Shown here: positions 17,526 to 26,352 of the stretch, piece after piece
Layout: each line of letters opens with the position of its first letter
Numbering within the stretch: the first letter of the stretch is position 1
DNA from: Ardenticatenaceae bacterium
Lineage (GTDB): Bacteria; Chloroflexota; Anaerolineae; Promineifilales; Promineifilaceae
Assembly (NCBI GenBank): GCA_020634315.1
Contig: JACKBV010000007.1
Span: forward strand, 162,023 to 226,022
DNA: 64,000 nt
Direction: 5' to 3'
Notes under the pieces: generated by a model
Seen by the model: only the letters and a program-made list of their open reading frames with translations
Database searches by the model: none
Told to the model about the DNA's origin: nothing
Program-made: the position numbers and the translations under genes

Positions 17526-17777
17526 TTATGCTTCCGACATATCCGGCGTGCGGTTCTTGCGATAACGGTAGGTAATGCGACCCCGCTCCAGGTCGTATGG
17601 GGACATCTCCACTCGAACCCGATCCCCCAACAAAATGCGAATGTAATACTTACGCATCCGCCCAGAGAGGTATGCCAACACCTGATGCCCGTTATCTAAC
17701 TCTACCCGGAATTGGGTATTAGGCAGCAGCTCAACTATCTTGCCCTCAACTTCGATTTTGTCGTCTTTCTTAGCCAT
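17526..17777 (-). CDS. infA: translation initiation factor IF-1
   Basis: 83 residues forming the OB fold of IF-1: KIEVEGKIVELLPNTQFRVELDNGHQVLAYLSGRMRKYYIRILLGDRVRVEMSPYDLERGRITYRYR. It is slightly longer than the usual 72 residues owing to a KNRTPDMSEA tail. It starts 14 bases after the rpsA stop codon, so the two are probably cotranscribed. Confidence 0.97.
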   Translation of the reverse strand: MAKKDDKIEVEGKIVELLPNTQFRVELDNGHQVLAYLSGRMRKYYIRILLGDRVRVEMSPYDLERGRITYRYRKNRTPDMSEA

Positions 17778-17791
17778 AAGCTCCTTACAAT

Positions 17792-19186
17792 TTACTCCAC
17801 CGGCTCATCGGATACAGGTTCTTCGTCGGCGACAGGTTCTTCCGTCACTTCAGTCTCTTCTTCCGATTCAGCAGGTACAGTCTCGGCAACTTCCACTTCA
17901 GCAACGGCTTCCTCTACCTCTGCTTCTTCCTCAACAGAGGCAACCGCACTTTCTTCCATCTCAGCAGCCGCTTCAATTTCTTCTGCTTCTTCTACTTCTT
18001 CTGTTTCTTCTGCTTCTTCAATTTCAGCAGCCGCTTCAGCTGCTTCGGCGGCAGCCGCTTCGCGTTGGGCCATCCACTCAATTTGTTCAGTGGCAGTCAC
18101 CGCTTTCAAGCTCAAGCCGATGCGCTGGCGCTCTGGGTCAATGCTCACAATTCGCAGCAAGTGAGTTTCGCCTTCTTGCACCACTTCCGCTACGTTTTCC
18201 ACATTGCCACGGGACAATTGGGAAACGTGCAGCAAACCCTCAACACCCGGTTCAATTTCGGCAAACGCGCCGTAATCAACGATGCGCGTCACTTTCCCTT
18301 CAACCAGTTGGTTGAGTTCATAGCGCACATGAACAGTGTCCCAGGGGTTCGCCAACAGGCGCTTGCGGCTCAAGCTGATGCGTTGGTCGTCGCGATCCAG
18401 TTTCAGGACGTACACTTCGATTTCATCGCCCACCTTCACGACTTCGCGTGGGTGGTCAACGCGGTGCCAGGCCAGTTCAGAAATATGAACCAAACCATCA
18501 GCGCCGCCCAAATCAACGAAGATGCCGAAATCACGCAGTCCGCTCACACGGCCTTTCAAAACGTCGCCTTCTTTCAGGTCGGCCAACAGTTCAACTTTGC
18601 GCTTTTCTTCCCATTCACGCTGCGCGTCACGCTGCGAGAGCACTAAACGACGACGACGGCGATTTACCTCGATCACTTTCAGAGGTAACTTTTCTCCGCG
18701 CAACTTGGCAAGTTTTTGCTGCCGCTTGCGGTCGCTCATGCCTGGGCTGAGGTCAACCAGATGGGAAACGGGAATAAAGCCCCGTAAACGGCCGTATGGC
18801 ACAATCGCCCCACCCTTGTTGTACCCAATCACTTCCGCCTCAATAATCTTGCCACTTTGCAGTAACTCCTCGGCTTCAATCCAATCTTGATTTAGCCGTG
18901 CCAGATTAATCGAAACGGTCAGTGAATCAGGCTGATCTGTATTGACGACATATACAAATACCTCGTCGTTTACTTGTAGGGCATCCCGCTCCTCTGGCTC
19001 CAACTTAGCCAAATCGGGTGGCGGCACAAGTCCGTCCCGTTTTAGGCCCATGTCAATAATGACACCTTGTTGGGTAATCGCAATGATTACACCTTGCCGA
19101 ATATCACCTACTTCCGGCATATCGTAATCATGTTGATCAAGTAGTTCCTGCATATGGTCTAGAAAATTGATATCGTCGTTAGACAT
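17792..19186 (-). CDS. rpsA: 30S ribosomal protein S1 with acidic C-terminal tail
   Basis: 464 residues with four S1 RNA-binding repeats at roughly 25-98, 112-180, 200-272 and 287-357 (landmarks KRDGLVPPPDL, RLRGFIPVSHL, GADGLVHISELAW, GVEGLLHVSQLS). Residues about 375-464 form a highly acidic Glu/Ala/Val tail, unusual in length for S1. Start at the ATG 19186 with GGAGAG just upstream; the open frame to 19285 is leader sequence. It unfolds mRNA leaders on the 30S subunit. Confidence 0.93.
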   Translation of the reverse strand: MSNDDINFLDHMQELLDQHDYDMPEVGDIRQGVIIAITQQGVIIDMGLKRDGLVPPPDLAKLEPEERDALQVNDEVFVYVVNTDQPDSLTVSINLARLNQDWIEAEELLQSGKIIEAEVIGYNKGGAIVPYGRLRGFIPVSHLVDLSPGMSDRKRQQKLAKLRGEKLPLKVIEVNRRRRRLVLSQRDAQREWEEKRKVELLADLKEGDVLKGRVSGLRDFGIFVDLGGADGLVHISELAWHRVDHPREVVKVGDEIEVYVLKLDRDDQRISLSRKRLLANPWDTVHVRYELNQLVEGKVTRIVDYGAFAEIEPGVEGLLHVSQLSRGNVENVAEVVQEGETHLLRIVSIDPERQRIGLSLKAVTATEQIEWMAQREAAAAEAAEAAAEIEEAEETEEVEEAEEIEAAAEMEESAVASVEEEAEVEEAVAEVEVAETVPAESEEETEVTEEPVADEEPVSDEPVE

Positions 19187-19221
19187 GCTCTCCAAATTCT
19201 TCCTATAAGATTTTTTCGAAC

Positions 19222-19268
19222 AAAAAACTCGGCCTATGTCCGAATTTTTTGTGAACATGACCGAGTTT
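19222..19268 (-). promoter_or_regulatory. attenuator-like hairpin pair in the rpsA leader
   Basis: Read on the minus strand, a hairpin formed by complementary arms 19240-19250 and 19222-19232 (12 of 13 bases including flanks) ends in a T-run, like a terminator. The upstream AAACTCGG at 19261-19268 is exactly complementary to CCGAGTTT of the terminator's 3' arm and could act as the competing strand. It lies about 40 bases before the rpsA start. Confidence 0.5.
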
Positions 19269-19467
19269 AATATTTTGGTAGTCACTCAACCATTTCAAGC
19301 AAAACAATAAAAGTTCAACAGGTTTGGTTGTAGTGGGTGAGCTTTCACTACTGGCTAGTCCAAAGTGCGTGTCCTCCACGTGAACCCGCTAAATAGACAA
19401 CAATCAGCAAAATCTATTTAGTAAACACTACCTACCAAATTTAAACTACAAGCCACTCAGGTTCGTC

Positions 19468-19496
19468 ATTATAGCCAGTACCCTGGTCTTTGTCAA
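19468..19496 (-). promoter_or_regulatory. consensus sigma-70 promoter for rpsA-infA
   Basis: On the minus strand TTGACA (19496-19491), a 17-base spacer and TATAAT (19473-19468) match the consensus at every position. The leader to rpsA would be about 275 bases, unusually long and structured. Confidence 0.88.
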
Positions 19497-19783
19497 TTTT
19501 TCAGATTCATGATTTTCTAATGTTATCCTCTCTGGAAAATAGTAAGATGGGGCCGTTCTATATGTCTTTCGAGACAAACTGCTAACCTATATAACTTGCG
19601 CCATAAACAAGCACAAGACCTGCATGAATGAGGGATTCGTTCATGATTAACTCTTGAGTTTTAAGGGAGATTGGAGATTGGGAACAGGATTTGTGCGGTT
19701 CCAGGCTCCAATCTCTCATCGTATTCGTTACGTGAATACATCTTAAAAACACTTACTTGAGAAGACTTCCCAGGCGGCTGCCG

Positions 19784-19909
19784 ACCACCATGAATGAAAA
19801 CGAACCTCCCGGAGGTTGTCAATGGAAGGCTCGCCGCATGAGATGAACCTCCGGGAGGCTGTTTCCGAAGGAGACAACATGCGTGGTACGCACCACCATG
19901 AATGAAAAC
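19784..19909. repeat. 58-bp dispersed inverted repeat, copy 2, with flanking direct repeats
   Basis: AACCTCCCGGAGGTT at 19803-19817 and AACCTCCGGGAGGCT at 19846-19860 flank a centre nearly identical to that at 11603-11630. The motif ACCACCATGAATGAAAAC occurs at 19784-19801 and again at 19892-19909, framing the element. Confidence 0.8.
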
Positions 19910-19916
19910 CGTAGGT

Positions 19917-19951
19917 CGGATTGCTAATCCGACTATCGGATTAGCAATCCG
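19917..19951 (+). repeat. perfect 15-bp hairpin before the ABC ATPase start
   Basis: CGGATTGCTAATCCG (19917-19931) and its exact complement (19937-19951) with a five-base loop. The 3' arm ends nine bases before the AGGAGA ribosome-binding site of the downstream gene. Confidence 0.8.
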
Positions 19952-19970
19952 ATTTACAGAGGAGAAAACC

Positions 19971-20720
19971 TTGTCTGTACTTGAAGCAAAAATGGTCACA
20001 AAACAATACCAAATGGGTGAAGTTACCGTACAAGCGCTGGCTGAGGTTGATTTTGCCGTAGCAAAGGGTGATTTTGTAGCTGTTATGGGGCCATCTGGTT
20101 CTGGGAAAAGTACGCTGCTGCATTTATTGGGAGGGTTAGATGAACCAACGTCGGGGGAAATCACATTAGCCGGCCGTCCCATTTCTCGCCTTTCTGATGA
20201 CGAAGTAACCATTGTGCGGCGGCGCAAAGTAGGGTTTATCTTCCAATTTTTCAATCTCGTGCCCACATTAAGTGCGGCTGAGAATGTCGCCCTGCCCCTT
20301 TTAATAGATGGCAGAAATATCAAGGAAGAGCAGCAAAAGATCATAAATTTGCTGGAAATGGTTGGGCTGGGAGAACGCGCCGATCATAAACCCGACCAGC
20401 TAAGCGGCGGCCAACAACAACGGGTGGCTATTGCACGGGCGTTTGTGAATGATCCAGAGATTGTGCTGGCTGATGAGCCTACCGGCAATCTGGACTCTAA
20501 GTCGGGAACGGCCGTTCTCAATCTGTTGCGCCAATTTTGCCGGGAATTACAACAAACCATCGTCATGGTCACACACGACCCACGCGCGGCCAGTTTTGCC
20601 AACAAAGTTGTCTTCCTCAAGGATGGCAACATCATTCAAGAACTGCCGATTGCCCACAATGACGGGCATGAAGAAGACATTCGCGCCATTATGCGCGTTA
20701 TGCGCGAACTAGAGCTGTAA
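19971..20720 (+). CDS. ABC transporter ATP-binding protein, MacB/LolD type
   Basis: 249 residues. Nucleotide-binding domain with Walker A GPSGSGKST, Q-loop FQFFNLVPTLSAAENV, signature LSGGQQQRVAIARA, Walker B IVLADEPTGNLDS and switch His in VTHDPRAA. The leucine-zipper-free MacB/LolD subclass pairs with FtsX-fold permeases, and the next gene is one. Start chosen at TTG 19971 because AGGAGA lies six bases upstream; the alternative ATG at 19902 falls in repeat DNA. Confidence 0.93.
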   Translation: MSVLEAKMVTKQYQMGEVTVQALAEVDFAVAKGDFVAVMGPSGSGKSTLLHLLGGLDEPTSGEITLAGRPISRLSDDEVTIVRRRKVGFIFQFFNLVPTLSAAENVALPLLIDGRNIKEEQQKIINLLEMVGLGERADHKPDQLSGGQQQRVAIARAFVNDPEIVLADEPTGNLDSKSGTAVLNLLRQFCRELQQTIVMVTHDPRAASFANKVVFLKDGNIIQELPIAHNDGHEEDIRAIMRVMRELEL

Positions 20721-20765
20721 TAAGCAGAGGGGGCGTCGGACGCATGTGCTACGCCCGATGCCATT

Positions 20766-23384
20766 ATGTTTCAACTTGGTTTTATCCGTTTCAACTCTCC
20801 CCTAATCCTGGTTTTTCGGAATTTGTGGACCCGCTGGGTGCGCACTTTGCTCACCATGACCGGCATCATTGTCGGCGTGGGGGCGATGGTCGCCGTCAAC
20901 ACGACGAACAAAAGCACCATTCAGGCGATCAGCAGTTTTTTTGATGAAGCGGCCGGGCGCAGCGATCTGATCGTGGAAACGGCCGTTTCCGGAGAAACCT
21001 TTGCCACCGACACCATCAACCGCGTGCGTCGTGTTCCCGGCATCCTTGCCGTTGCGCCAAGCATCGTTGGCGTCACGGTTCCGGCCGCCGAAGCAGCGCA
21101 GTGGGAACAACAACTCAGCATTAGCGGCGGGGCTGTGCCCGGTACCAGTTTTTGGTTAATGGGGCGCGACCTGGAAGCGGATACGGCCGTTCACGAATAC
21201 AACCTCAGCGAAGGCCGACTGCCCACCGCAGCCGAAACCAGTTACAACGTCGTTCTCGTTGAAGATTATGCTGCCGATAAAGGAATCGAAGTTGGCGAAG
21301 ATTTTGCCATCCTCACACCCGGCGCAGGCGCGGTAAACCTGCGCGTCATTGGCCTGATTGCCAAAGAAGGTATCGGCATCACAAATGATGGCGTGCTCGG
21401 CATTGCCAATTTGGCCGTCGTCCAGGAGTTGTTCAACTTAACCGGCGAAGTCAATCAGTTGGAACTTGTGGTAGACGAAGACATCGCGGCCGATACCGAC
21501 CGCCTGGAAGCCCTGCGCACCGAGCTAGATGATCAGCTTGGCACCTCCCTCACGGTCAAACGTCCGGCTTCGCGCGGCGAAGCCGTTGCCAACAGCCTGG
21601 GCACGTATCAACTCGGCCTTAACTTTTTTAGCGTTGTCAGTCTTTTTGTCGGCTCGTTTCTCATCTACAACGCCTTTGCCATGACCATTGTCGAACGCAC
21701 CCGCGAAATTGGCATGTTTCGCGCCATCGGCATGACGCGCCGCCAAATTGGCGTGATGGTGCTCTTGGAAGCGGGGATGCTTGGCTTGTTTGGTTCCGTG
21801 ATCGGCGTCGGATTTGGCTTGCTGCTGGCGCAATTTCTGGCACGCATTGTGTCTAGTTTTAGCGGCCAAACGGTGGAACAGGTAACGGCCGTTCCCACCG
21901 ATTTAGCGCAGGCGATTGCCATTGGCCTGGCCGTGACCATTGTCGCCGCCATTTTGCCAGCCATACAGGCCGCACGCGTTTCCCCCCTGCAAGCATTGCG
22001 CATACAGGCAAATCTGGATGAAGGGCGTTGGCAAGAAACAGGCTTGCGTTTTGGACCATTAACCATTTTTGCCACGCTGCTAATTTTGTACCAGGTTCCG
22101 CTGCGACCTGCGGTCACATTTCCTGTGGGCAGCAACGCTATTTTTGCGATGCTCTTAGGCGCAACTTTGTGCATTCCCATCTTGACCAAGCCGATTGAGC
22201 GCCTGTTACGGCCGTTTATCCTCCTCCTTTTTGGCAACGAAGGGCGGCTGGGCAGCAGCAACATCAACCGCGCCCAGGGTCGCACGACGCTCACCGTCGC
22301 CGCGCTTATGGTGGGCATCAGCATGGTTGTCGGCATCGAGGGCATGACGCTGAGTTTTGAGACAGACATCATGGACTGGGTGGACACGGCACTGGGCGGC
22401 GATTTGTTTGTGCGCTCGCCGCTGCAAATGCGCCCCGATGTGGAAGCACGATTGCTGGCGCTGCCGGAGGTAACGGCCGTTACCAAATCCCGCTACATCG
22501 CCACCCGTCTCTTCTCCCCCGATGGCGAAGATGAGTACGCCATTTTTAACGCGATAGACCCGGCAACTTACCTCAATGTTGCCAGCATTCGTGTGCAAGA
22601 TGGGCCAGCCCCCGCAGAATTGGTGCAGCAGTTAGCCACTGGCGACGCCATTTGGGTTGGTGCCGATGTCGCTCAAAAATATAACTTACATGTGAATGAT
22701 GAGGTTGTTCTGGAGACGCGGCGCGGGAGACGGCCGTTTCGCATTGCCGCCATCGTCATCGACTTTGCCGGAGGGGAAACCACAACCGTCACCGGTTCCT
22801 GGAACGATTTGCGCCGCTATTTCGGTGTCACCGATGTCAGCACCTTCTTGGTACGCCTGGCACCCGCTGCCTCCCTCCCCGCCATCACCGACACCATCGA
22901 AAATGACATTGGGCGCAACCTCAACCTGATCGTCGAAAGCAAGCAAGAATTTGAAGACAAAATGCGTACCTTGAGCGCCCAGGCGTTCAGCCTCTTCGAT
23001 GTCCTGGGACTCATTGGTCTGGTTGTTGGCGGTTTGGGCGTGATCAACACCATGCTGATGAATGTACTCGAACGCACGCGCGAACTCGGCGGCCTGCGCA
23101 GCCTGGGAATGACGCGCCGTCAGGTGCGGCGCATGATTTTGGCGGAAGCCGCAACCATTGGCGTGATGGGTGGATTGTTTGGCGTTGCCTTTGGCGCCGT
23201 ACTGGCGGATGTATTCTTAGTTGGGCTACGCGCGGTCGGCGGCTTTGTATTGAACCTGCAAACGCCCTATACGGCCATTGCCGTCAGCTTTGTCATCGCC
23301 CTCGTGTTGGCATTGGCAGCGGCACTCTATCCCGCCTGGCGTGCCAGCCAGGTGAACATCATCCAGGCAATTAAAAATGAATAG
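20766..23384 (+). CDS. ABC transporter permease, double FtsX/MacB-PCD
   Basis: 872 residues built as a tandem duplication: an N-terminal helix (about 20-45), periplasmic MacB-PCD-like domain, three-helix FtsX domain (about 280-410), then a linker with helices, a second periplasmic domain (about 530-720) and a second FtsX domain (about 755-865). Both FtsX parts carry ERTREIGMFRAIGMTRRQ or ERTRELGGLRSLGMTRRQ. With the ATPase just upstream (45-base gap) this forms a complete mechanotransmission-type ABC system exporting or extracting lipoprotein, peptide or lipid; substrate unknown. Confidence 0.9.
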   Translation: MFQLGFIRFNSPLILVFRNLWTRWVRTLLTMTGIIVGVGAMVAVNTTNKSTIQAISSFFDEAAGRSDLIVETAVSGETFATDTINRVRRVPGILAVAPSIVGVTVPAAEAAQWEQQLSISGGAVPGTSFWLMGRDLEADTAVHEYNLSEGRLPTAAETSYNVVLVEDYAADKGIEVGEDFAILTPGAGAVNLRVIGLIAKEGIGITNDGVLGIANLAVVQELFNLTGEVNQLELVVDEDIAADTDRLEALRTELDDQLGTSLTVKRPASRGEAVANSLGTYQLGLNFFSVVSLFVGSFLIYNAFAMTIVERTREIGMFRAIGMTRRQIGVMVLLEAGMLGLFGSVIGVGFGLLLAQFLARIVSSFSGQTVEQVTAVPTDLAQAIAIGLAVTIVAAILPAIQAARVSPLQALRIQANLDEGRWQETGLRFGPLTIFATLLILYQVPLRPAVTFPVGSNAIFAMLLGATLCIPILTKPIERLLRPFILLLFGNEGRLGSSNINRAQGRTTLTVAALMVGISMVVGIEGMTLSFETDIMDWVDTALGGDLFVRSPLQMRPDVEARLLALPEVTAVTKSRYIATRLFSPDGEDEYAIFNAIDPATYLNVASIRVQDGPAPAELVQQLATGDAIWVGADVAQKYNLHVNDEVVLETRRGRRPFRIAAIVIDFAGGETTTVTGSWNDLRRYFGVTDVSTFLVRLAPAASLPAITDTIENDIGRNLNLIVESKQEFEDKMRTLSAQAFSLFDVLGLIGLVVGGLGVINTMLMNVLERTRELGGLRSLGMTRRQVRRMILAEAATIGVMGGLFGVAFGAVLADVFLVGLRAVGGFVLNLQTPYTAIAVSFVIALVLALAAALYPAWRASQVNIIQAIKNE

Positions 23385-23411
23385 CAAAGGAAACGCCATT
23401 CCCACTCAAGC

Positions 23412-24488
23412 CTAAATTCGCAGCTTAGGGTAGCGACGGCGCACAAACGGCAAAGCAATCCCGTAAATTAACTTTTGCAGCGGGCCAAAGTTATACAAAC
23501 TCGGTAATTCAAATGATTTCAGGCCAATTATGTCCAATGTGTTCCCCACCACCAACGCATAATTATTAAACCGCACCAATTCCCACACAAAACGGCTGGC
23601 CAGCGTCGCCTTTTGCCTGGGCACAAATAAAGCTTCTGCCACACGCGCATAATCCTGATGATTGATGATGCAGTTGGCCGCCACATAGCCTGAATAAACG
23701 GCCGTTCTGATGCCAAACCCCCACATCAAATCCTGCAAACCAGCCGCCTCCCCCACATACAACGACTTCCCCTTCTGGAAAACATTTTGCGTCGAGAAAC
23801 AACCAATACCAGCCACCGGCTTCGGCTCTTGCATGTCAAAAGGAAATGCGTCACGCAGCATCTGCTTGCTCGTTTCAAAACAGGCATCCAACCGTTCAAA
23901 CTTGTCAAACAAAACAGTACACAGGCAGCCATACCCCTTCGTAATCAACAAATACGCATACCCTTTGTAAGCAGCCGCATCATTCACCAGGAAAACATTG
24001 GTGTCTCCATAGCTTGTGCGAAAAACAACCCCCTTATCCACAGCAAAAATCTCATGGGAAATAGGGCCTGTCGCCACAATATCCGCCTCTTCCAAAGGAA
24101 TGGTTTGTGAAAAATGCACGTTAACGCCAGCCGCCAAGGCCTGCGCCTTCAACCCTTGATCCAGGCTGCCAGGCTGCGCCCCACGCTTCACCAAATAACA
24201 CAGCGGGCTTTCTGGCGGATAATGCGAAATGCGACTACGCGAACCATTGGTTGTAATCTGCTTCAAAAATGGATCACAATCAAAGTTGACGGCAATGTTC
24301 ATGCGCTGCAAATCTTGCAAGACATTTGTTGGCTCAGACCAATTTTCTAGCCCTTGTACATCGCCATGAAAACGCTTCCCCGCATCGCTCCGCTTTTCAA
24401 AAACGTTGACCGTATACCCCGCCTTCGCCAAATTGATCGCCGCAGTTAATCCCGATGGTCCCGCGCCGGCAACATTAATCTCTCTCAT
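23412..24488 (-). CDS. FAD-dependent oxidoreductase, geranylgeranyl-reductase-like
   Basis: 358 residues. N-terminal FAD-binding Rossmann motif GAGPSGLTAAINLAKAGYTVNVFEK (positions 7 onward), and the later FAD-contact segment YVGEAAGLQDLMWGFGIRTAVYSG typical of geranylgeranyl-reductase and tryptophan-halogenase-like flavoenzymes. The substrate could be an isoprenoid or quinone lipid, but nothing nearby settles it. It is convergent with the ABC permease gene and is followed upstream by a methyltransferase gene in the same orientation after 166 bases. Confidence 0.75.
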   Translation of the reverse strand: MREINVAGAGPSGLTAAINLAKAGYTVNVFEKRSDAGKRFHGDVQGLENWSEPTNVLQDLQRMNIAVNFDCDPFLKQITTNGSRSRISHYPPESPLCYLVKRGAQPGSLDQGLKAQALAAGVNVHFSQTIPLEEADIVATGPISHEIFAVDKGVVFRTSYGDTNVFLVNDAAAYKGYAYLLITKGYGCLCTVLFDKFERLDACFETSKQMLRDAFPFDMQEPKPVAGIGCFSTQNVFQKGKSLYVGEAAGLQDLMWGFGIRTAVYSGYVAANCIINHQDYARVAEALFVPRQKATLASRFVWELVRFNNYALVVGNTLDIIGLKSFELPSLYNFGPLQKLIYGIALPFVRRRYPKLRI

Positions 24489-24654
24489 GCCAATCCAACC
24501 TCCTGTTCAAACAAACCTACCAGGCACACAACGAATCTCGCTCAGAAATTACCCCAAATGGCAAACCACTGACCACTTTGCTCAGAGAGCAATTTATTTA
24601 TATCGCCTTCCTCCCCGCGGAAGCGGTTACTGCAAACTTGTTATGGGACGAACG

Positions 24655-25359
24655 CTAAGCGAAGCGCCACCAAATGCCCGTACACTCTGGCAAAACAATC
24701 CCCGCCTCTGTTTGCGTTGCCGTTTTCAAAGCCTCACTGAAAAATGGCTCCACAATTGCTTGGGCTTCAGCCCATGAGGGAAAGCAATAATCGGTACGAA
24801 TGCAACGGGCAGCAAAACCACGCTCCTGCTCCAGATAGGCATACATCTCGGCAAAAGCTGGCTGCGGATTGGGTTCCGTTGCCCCCGTCCCCAATGTCTC
24901 AATCAAAATCGCCGCACCGCCAGGGCGCAGCAAACGCAGCATTTCGTCTAAGGCTCGCCCCACTTCGGCACGCCAGTTAGCCCCATGCCAGACGCGAATC
25001 TGCAAGAAGCTCCACCCTTCAACGGCAACGTCAGCACAAGCTGCGGGCAAAGGCATCGCTCGACTGTCAGCCAAACCCAACAGCCATGTTGCCGCTTTAG
25101 CTTGCTGCCGTTTGCGTGCTGCCACCTGTACCATTTGCGGCGTCAGGTCGAAGGCGTAAACACGTTCCACCAGGGGCACAAGCTGCGCCGTAATGCGCCC
25201 TGTGCCCGCGCCAAATTCAACGACGCGCTTATCAGTCAATGGGCAAATATCTTGCAATGCGGCCAGCAAGTTGCCTTGATAATCTTCATGGCTAACCAAC
25301 CGCTCGTAAAGATCAGTTTGTTCTGTATAAAATCGTTTCCAGGGTTGCTCGTCTGTCAT
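24655..25359 (-). CDS. class I SAM-dependent methyltransferase
   Basis: 234 residues. SAM-binding motif I VVEFGAGTGRITAQL (about 45-59), motif II acidic strand VYAFDLTPQMV, then LPLPAACADVAVEGWSF and MLRLLRPGGAAILIETLG, all classic Methyltransf_11/25 features. The acceptor is unknown. Start at 25359 has AAGGAGGTGC immediately before the ATG. Confidence 0.85.
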   Translation of the reverse strand: MTDEQPWKRFYTEQTDLYERLVSHEDYQGNLLAALQDICPLTDKRVVEFGAGTGRITAQLVPLVERVYAFDLTPQMVQVAARKRQQAKAATWLLGLADSRAMPLPAACADVAVEGWSFLQIRVWHGANWRAEVGRALDEMLRLLRPGGAAILIETLGTGATEPNPQPAFAEMYAYLEQERGFAARCIRTDYCFPSWAEAQAIVEPFFSEALKTATQTEAGIVLPECTGIWWRFA

Positions 25360-25454
25360 CGCACCTCCTTGTGGCCTTCAACAAATCCCCTTGCGCCAGG
25401 CACTCTATCATAACTCAGGAAAGAGCAGGCGAAAACAACTTGACGGACAAAATC

Positions 25455-25482
25455 TTGCCCGTTCAACACAGTAGGCTATCAT
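25455..25482 (+). promoter_or_regulatory. candidate promoter for the YwaF-like gene
   Basis: TTGCCC (25455-25460), 16-base spacer, TATCAT (25477-25482). Expected start near 25489, giving a short leader with GAGG ahead of the ATG at 25517. Confidence 0.4.
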
Positions 25483-25516
25483 TTTCATCATCCAATCCCA
25501 ACGTGAGGCAGTTTGT

Positions 25517-26266
25517 ATGGAACAGTTCATCGCCAAAGATTTTAACGGTGCGCCTTTTCAGCTTTTCGGCATCCATCATCTGGTTGCTTTGGGCATTATT
25601 TTGTTGATTAATGTCGCCTTGCTGTGGCGGGGCAAACAGATTCCGCAGCGCTGGCGGATGCCTTTACGCATCACACTGGCCGTCATTTTGGTTGTAGATG
25701 AAGCGCTGTGGCATTTGTGGAATTGGTATATTGGCGCCTGGACAGTGCAAACCATGCTGCCACTCCACCTATGCAGCCTGCTCGTTTTTCTCAGCGCCAT
25801 CATGCTCATCAATGGCAACATGGCGATTTATGAGTTCATTTATTTCTTGGGAATTGGGGGGGCGATGCAAGCCATTCTGACCCCGGACGCTGGCCCATAT
25901 GGCTTTCCTCATTTCCGCTTTTTCCAGGTTTTTGTTTCGCACGGGGCGATTGTCACGGCCGGAGTTTTTATGACGGCCGTGGAGGGGTATCGGCCGTATC
26001 CTAAATCCATCTTGCACGTCGCCGTTATCGGCAACCTGTACATGGCTTTTGTGGCTGTTGTCAACTGGTTGTTGGGCAGCAATTACCTTTTCATTGCACA
26101 TAAACCAGAAACGGCCAGTGTGCTAGACCTGCTGCCGCCCTGGCCTGTGTATATTCTCATCATGGAGCTAATGGCTGTGGTTATGGTGCTGTTGTTGTAC
26201 ACACCATTTGCCTGGCAAGATTGGCAAACGCGCCGCGCGGCAAAAGCGGCTGCGTCTATCTCTTAG
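25517..26266 (+). CDS. TIGR02206/YwaF-family membrane protein
   Basis: 249 residues with about seven transmembrane helices. The family pattern is clear: an N-terminal FQLFGIHHLVALG, HLWNWYIGAWTVQTMLPLHLCSL, GIGGAMQAILTPDAGPYGFPHFRFFQVFVSHGAIV and NWLLGSNYLFIAHKP. The many conserved His residues in the membrane suggest metal or proton handling, but no function is established for the family. Confidence 0.85.
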   Translation: MEQFIAKDFNGAPFQLFGIHHLVALGIILLINVALLWRGKQIPQRWRMPLRITLAVILVVDEALWHLWNWYIGAWTVQTMLPLHLCSLLVFLSAIMLINGNMAIYEFIYFLGIGGAMQAILTPDAGPYGFPHFRFFQVFVSHGAIVTAGVFMTAVEGYRPYPKSILHVAVIGNLYMAFVAVVNWLLGSNYLFIAHKPETASVLDLLPPWPVYILIMELMAVVMVLLLYTPFAWQDWQTRRAAKAAASIS

Positions 26267-26284
26267 TTCCCGACACTCTTAACA

Positions 26285-26322
26285 AAAAGCGGCGCACCTT
26301 CACAAGAAGATGCGCCGCTTTT
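26285..26322. terminator. bidirectional terminator
   Basis: Perfect 12-bp arms AAAAGCGGCGCA (26285-26296) and TGCGCCGCTTTT (26311-26322) between two convergent genes. Confidence 0.9.
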
Positions 26323-26352
26323 ATGTTGTGTTTGATTAAAGGCGATTGATGA

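Larger units (their letters stand above)
19187..19970. other. intergenic region between rpsA and the ABC transporter
   Basis: 784 bases without a gene. It contains the rpsA leader and promoter (19187-19496), a plain stretch to about 19660, a hairpin with arms GAGATTGGAG (19667-19676) and CTCCAATCTC (19706-19715), the second 58-bp repeat with flanking direct repeats, and a perfect 15-bp hairpin just before the ABC ATPase start. Confidence 0.6.

Noticed and set aside
17740..18315. Leu/Gln-rich plus-strand frame of 191 codons
   Set aside because: It is the complement of the repetitive Glu/Ala tail of S1 and reflects its GAA/GCA codons.
19300..19460. Possible small RNA or tRNA upstream of rpsA
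   Set aside because: Some short stems occur, but no cloverleaf, CCA end or recognisable ncRNA core was seen; it fits better as the rpsA leader.
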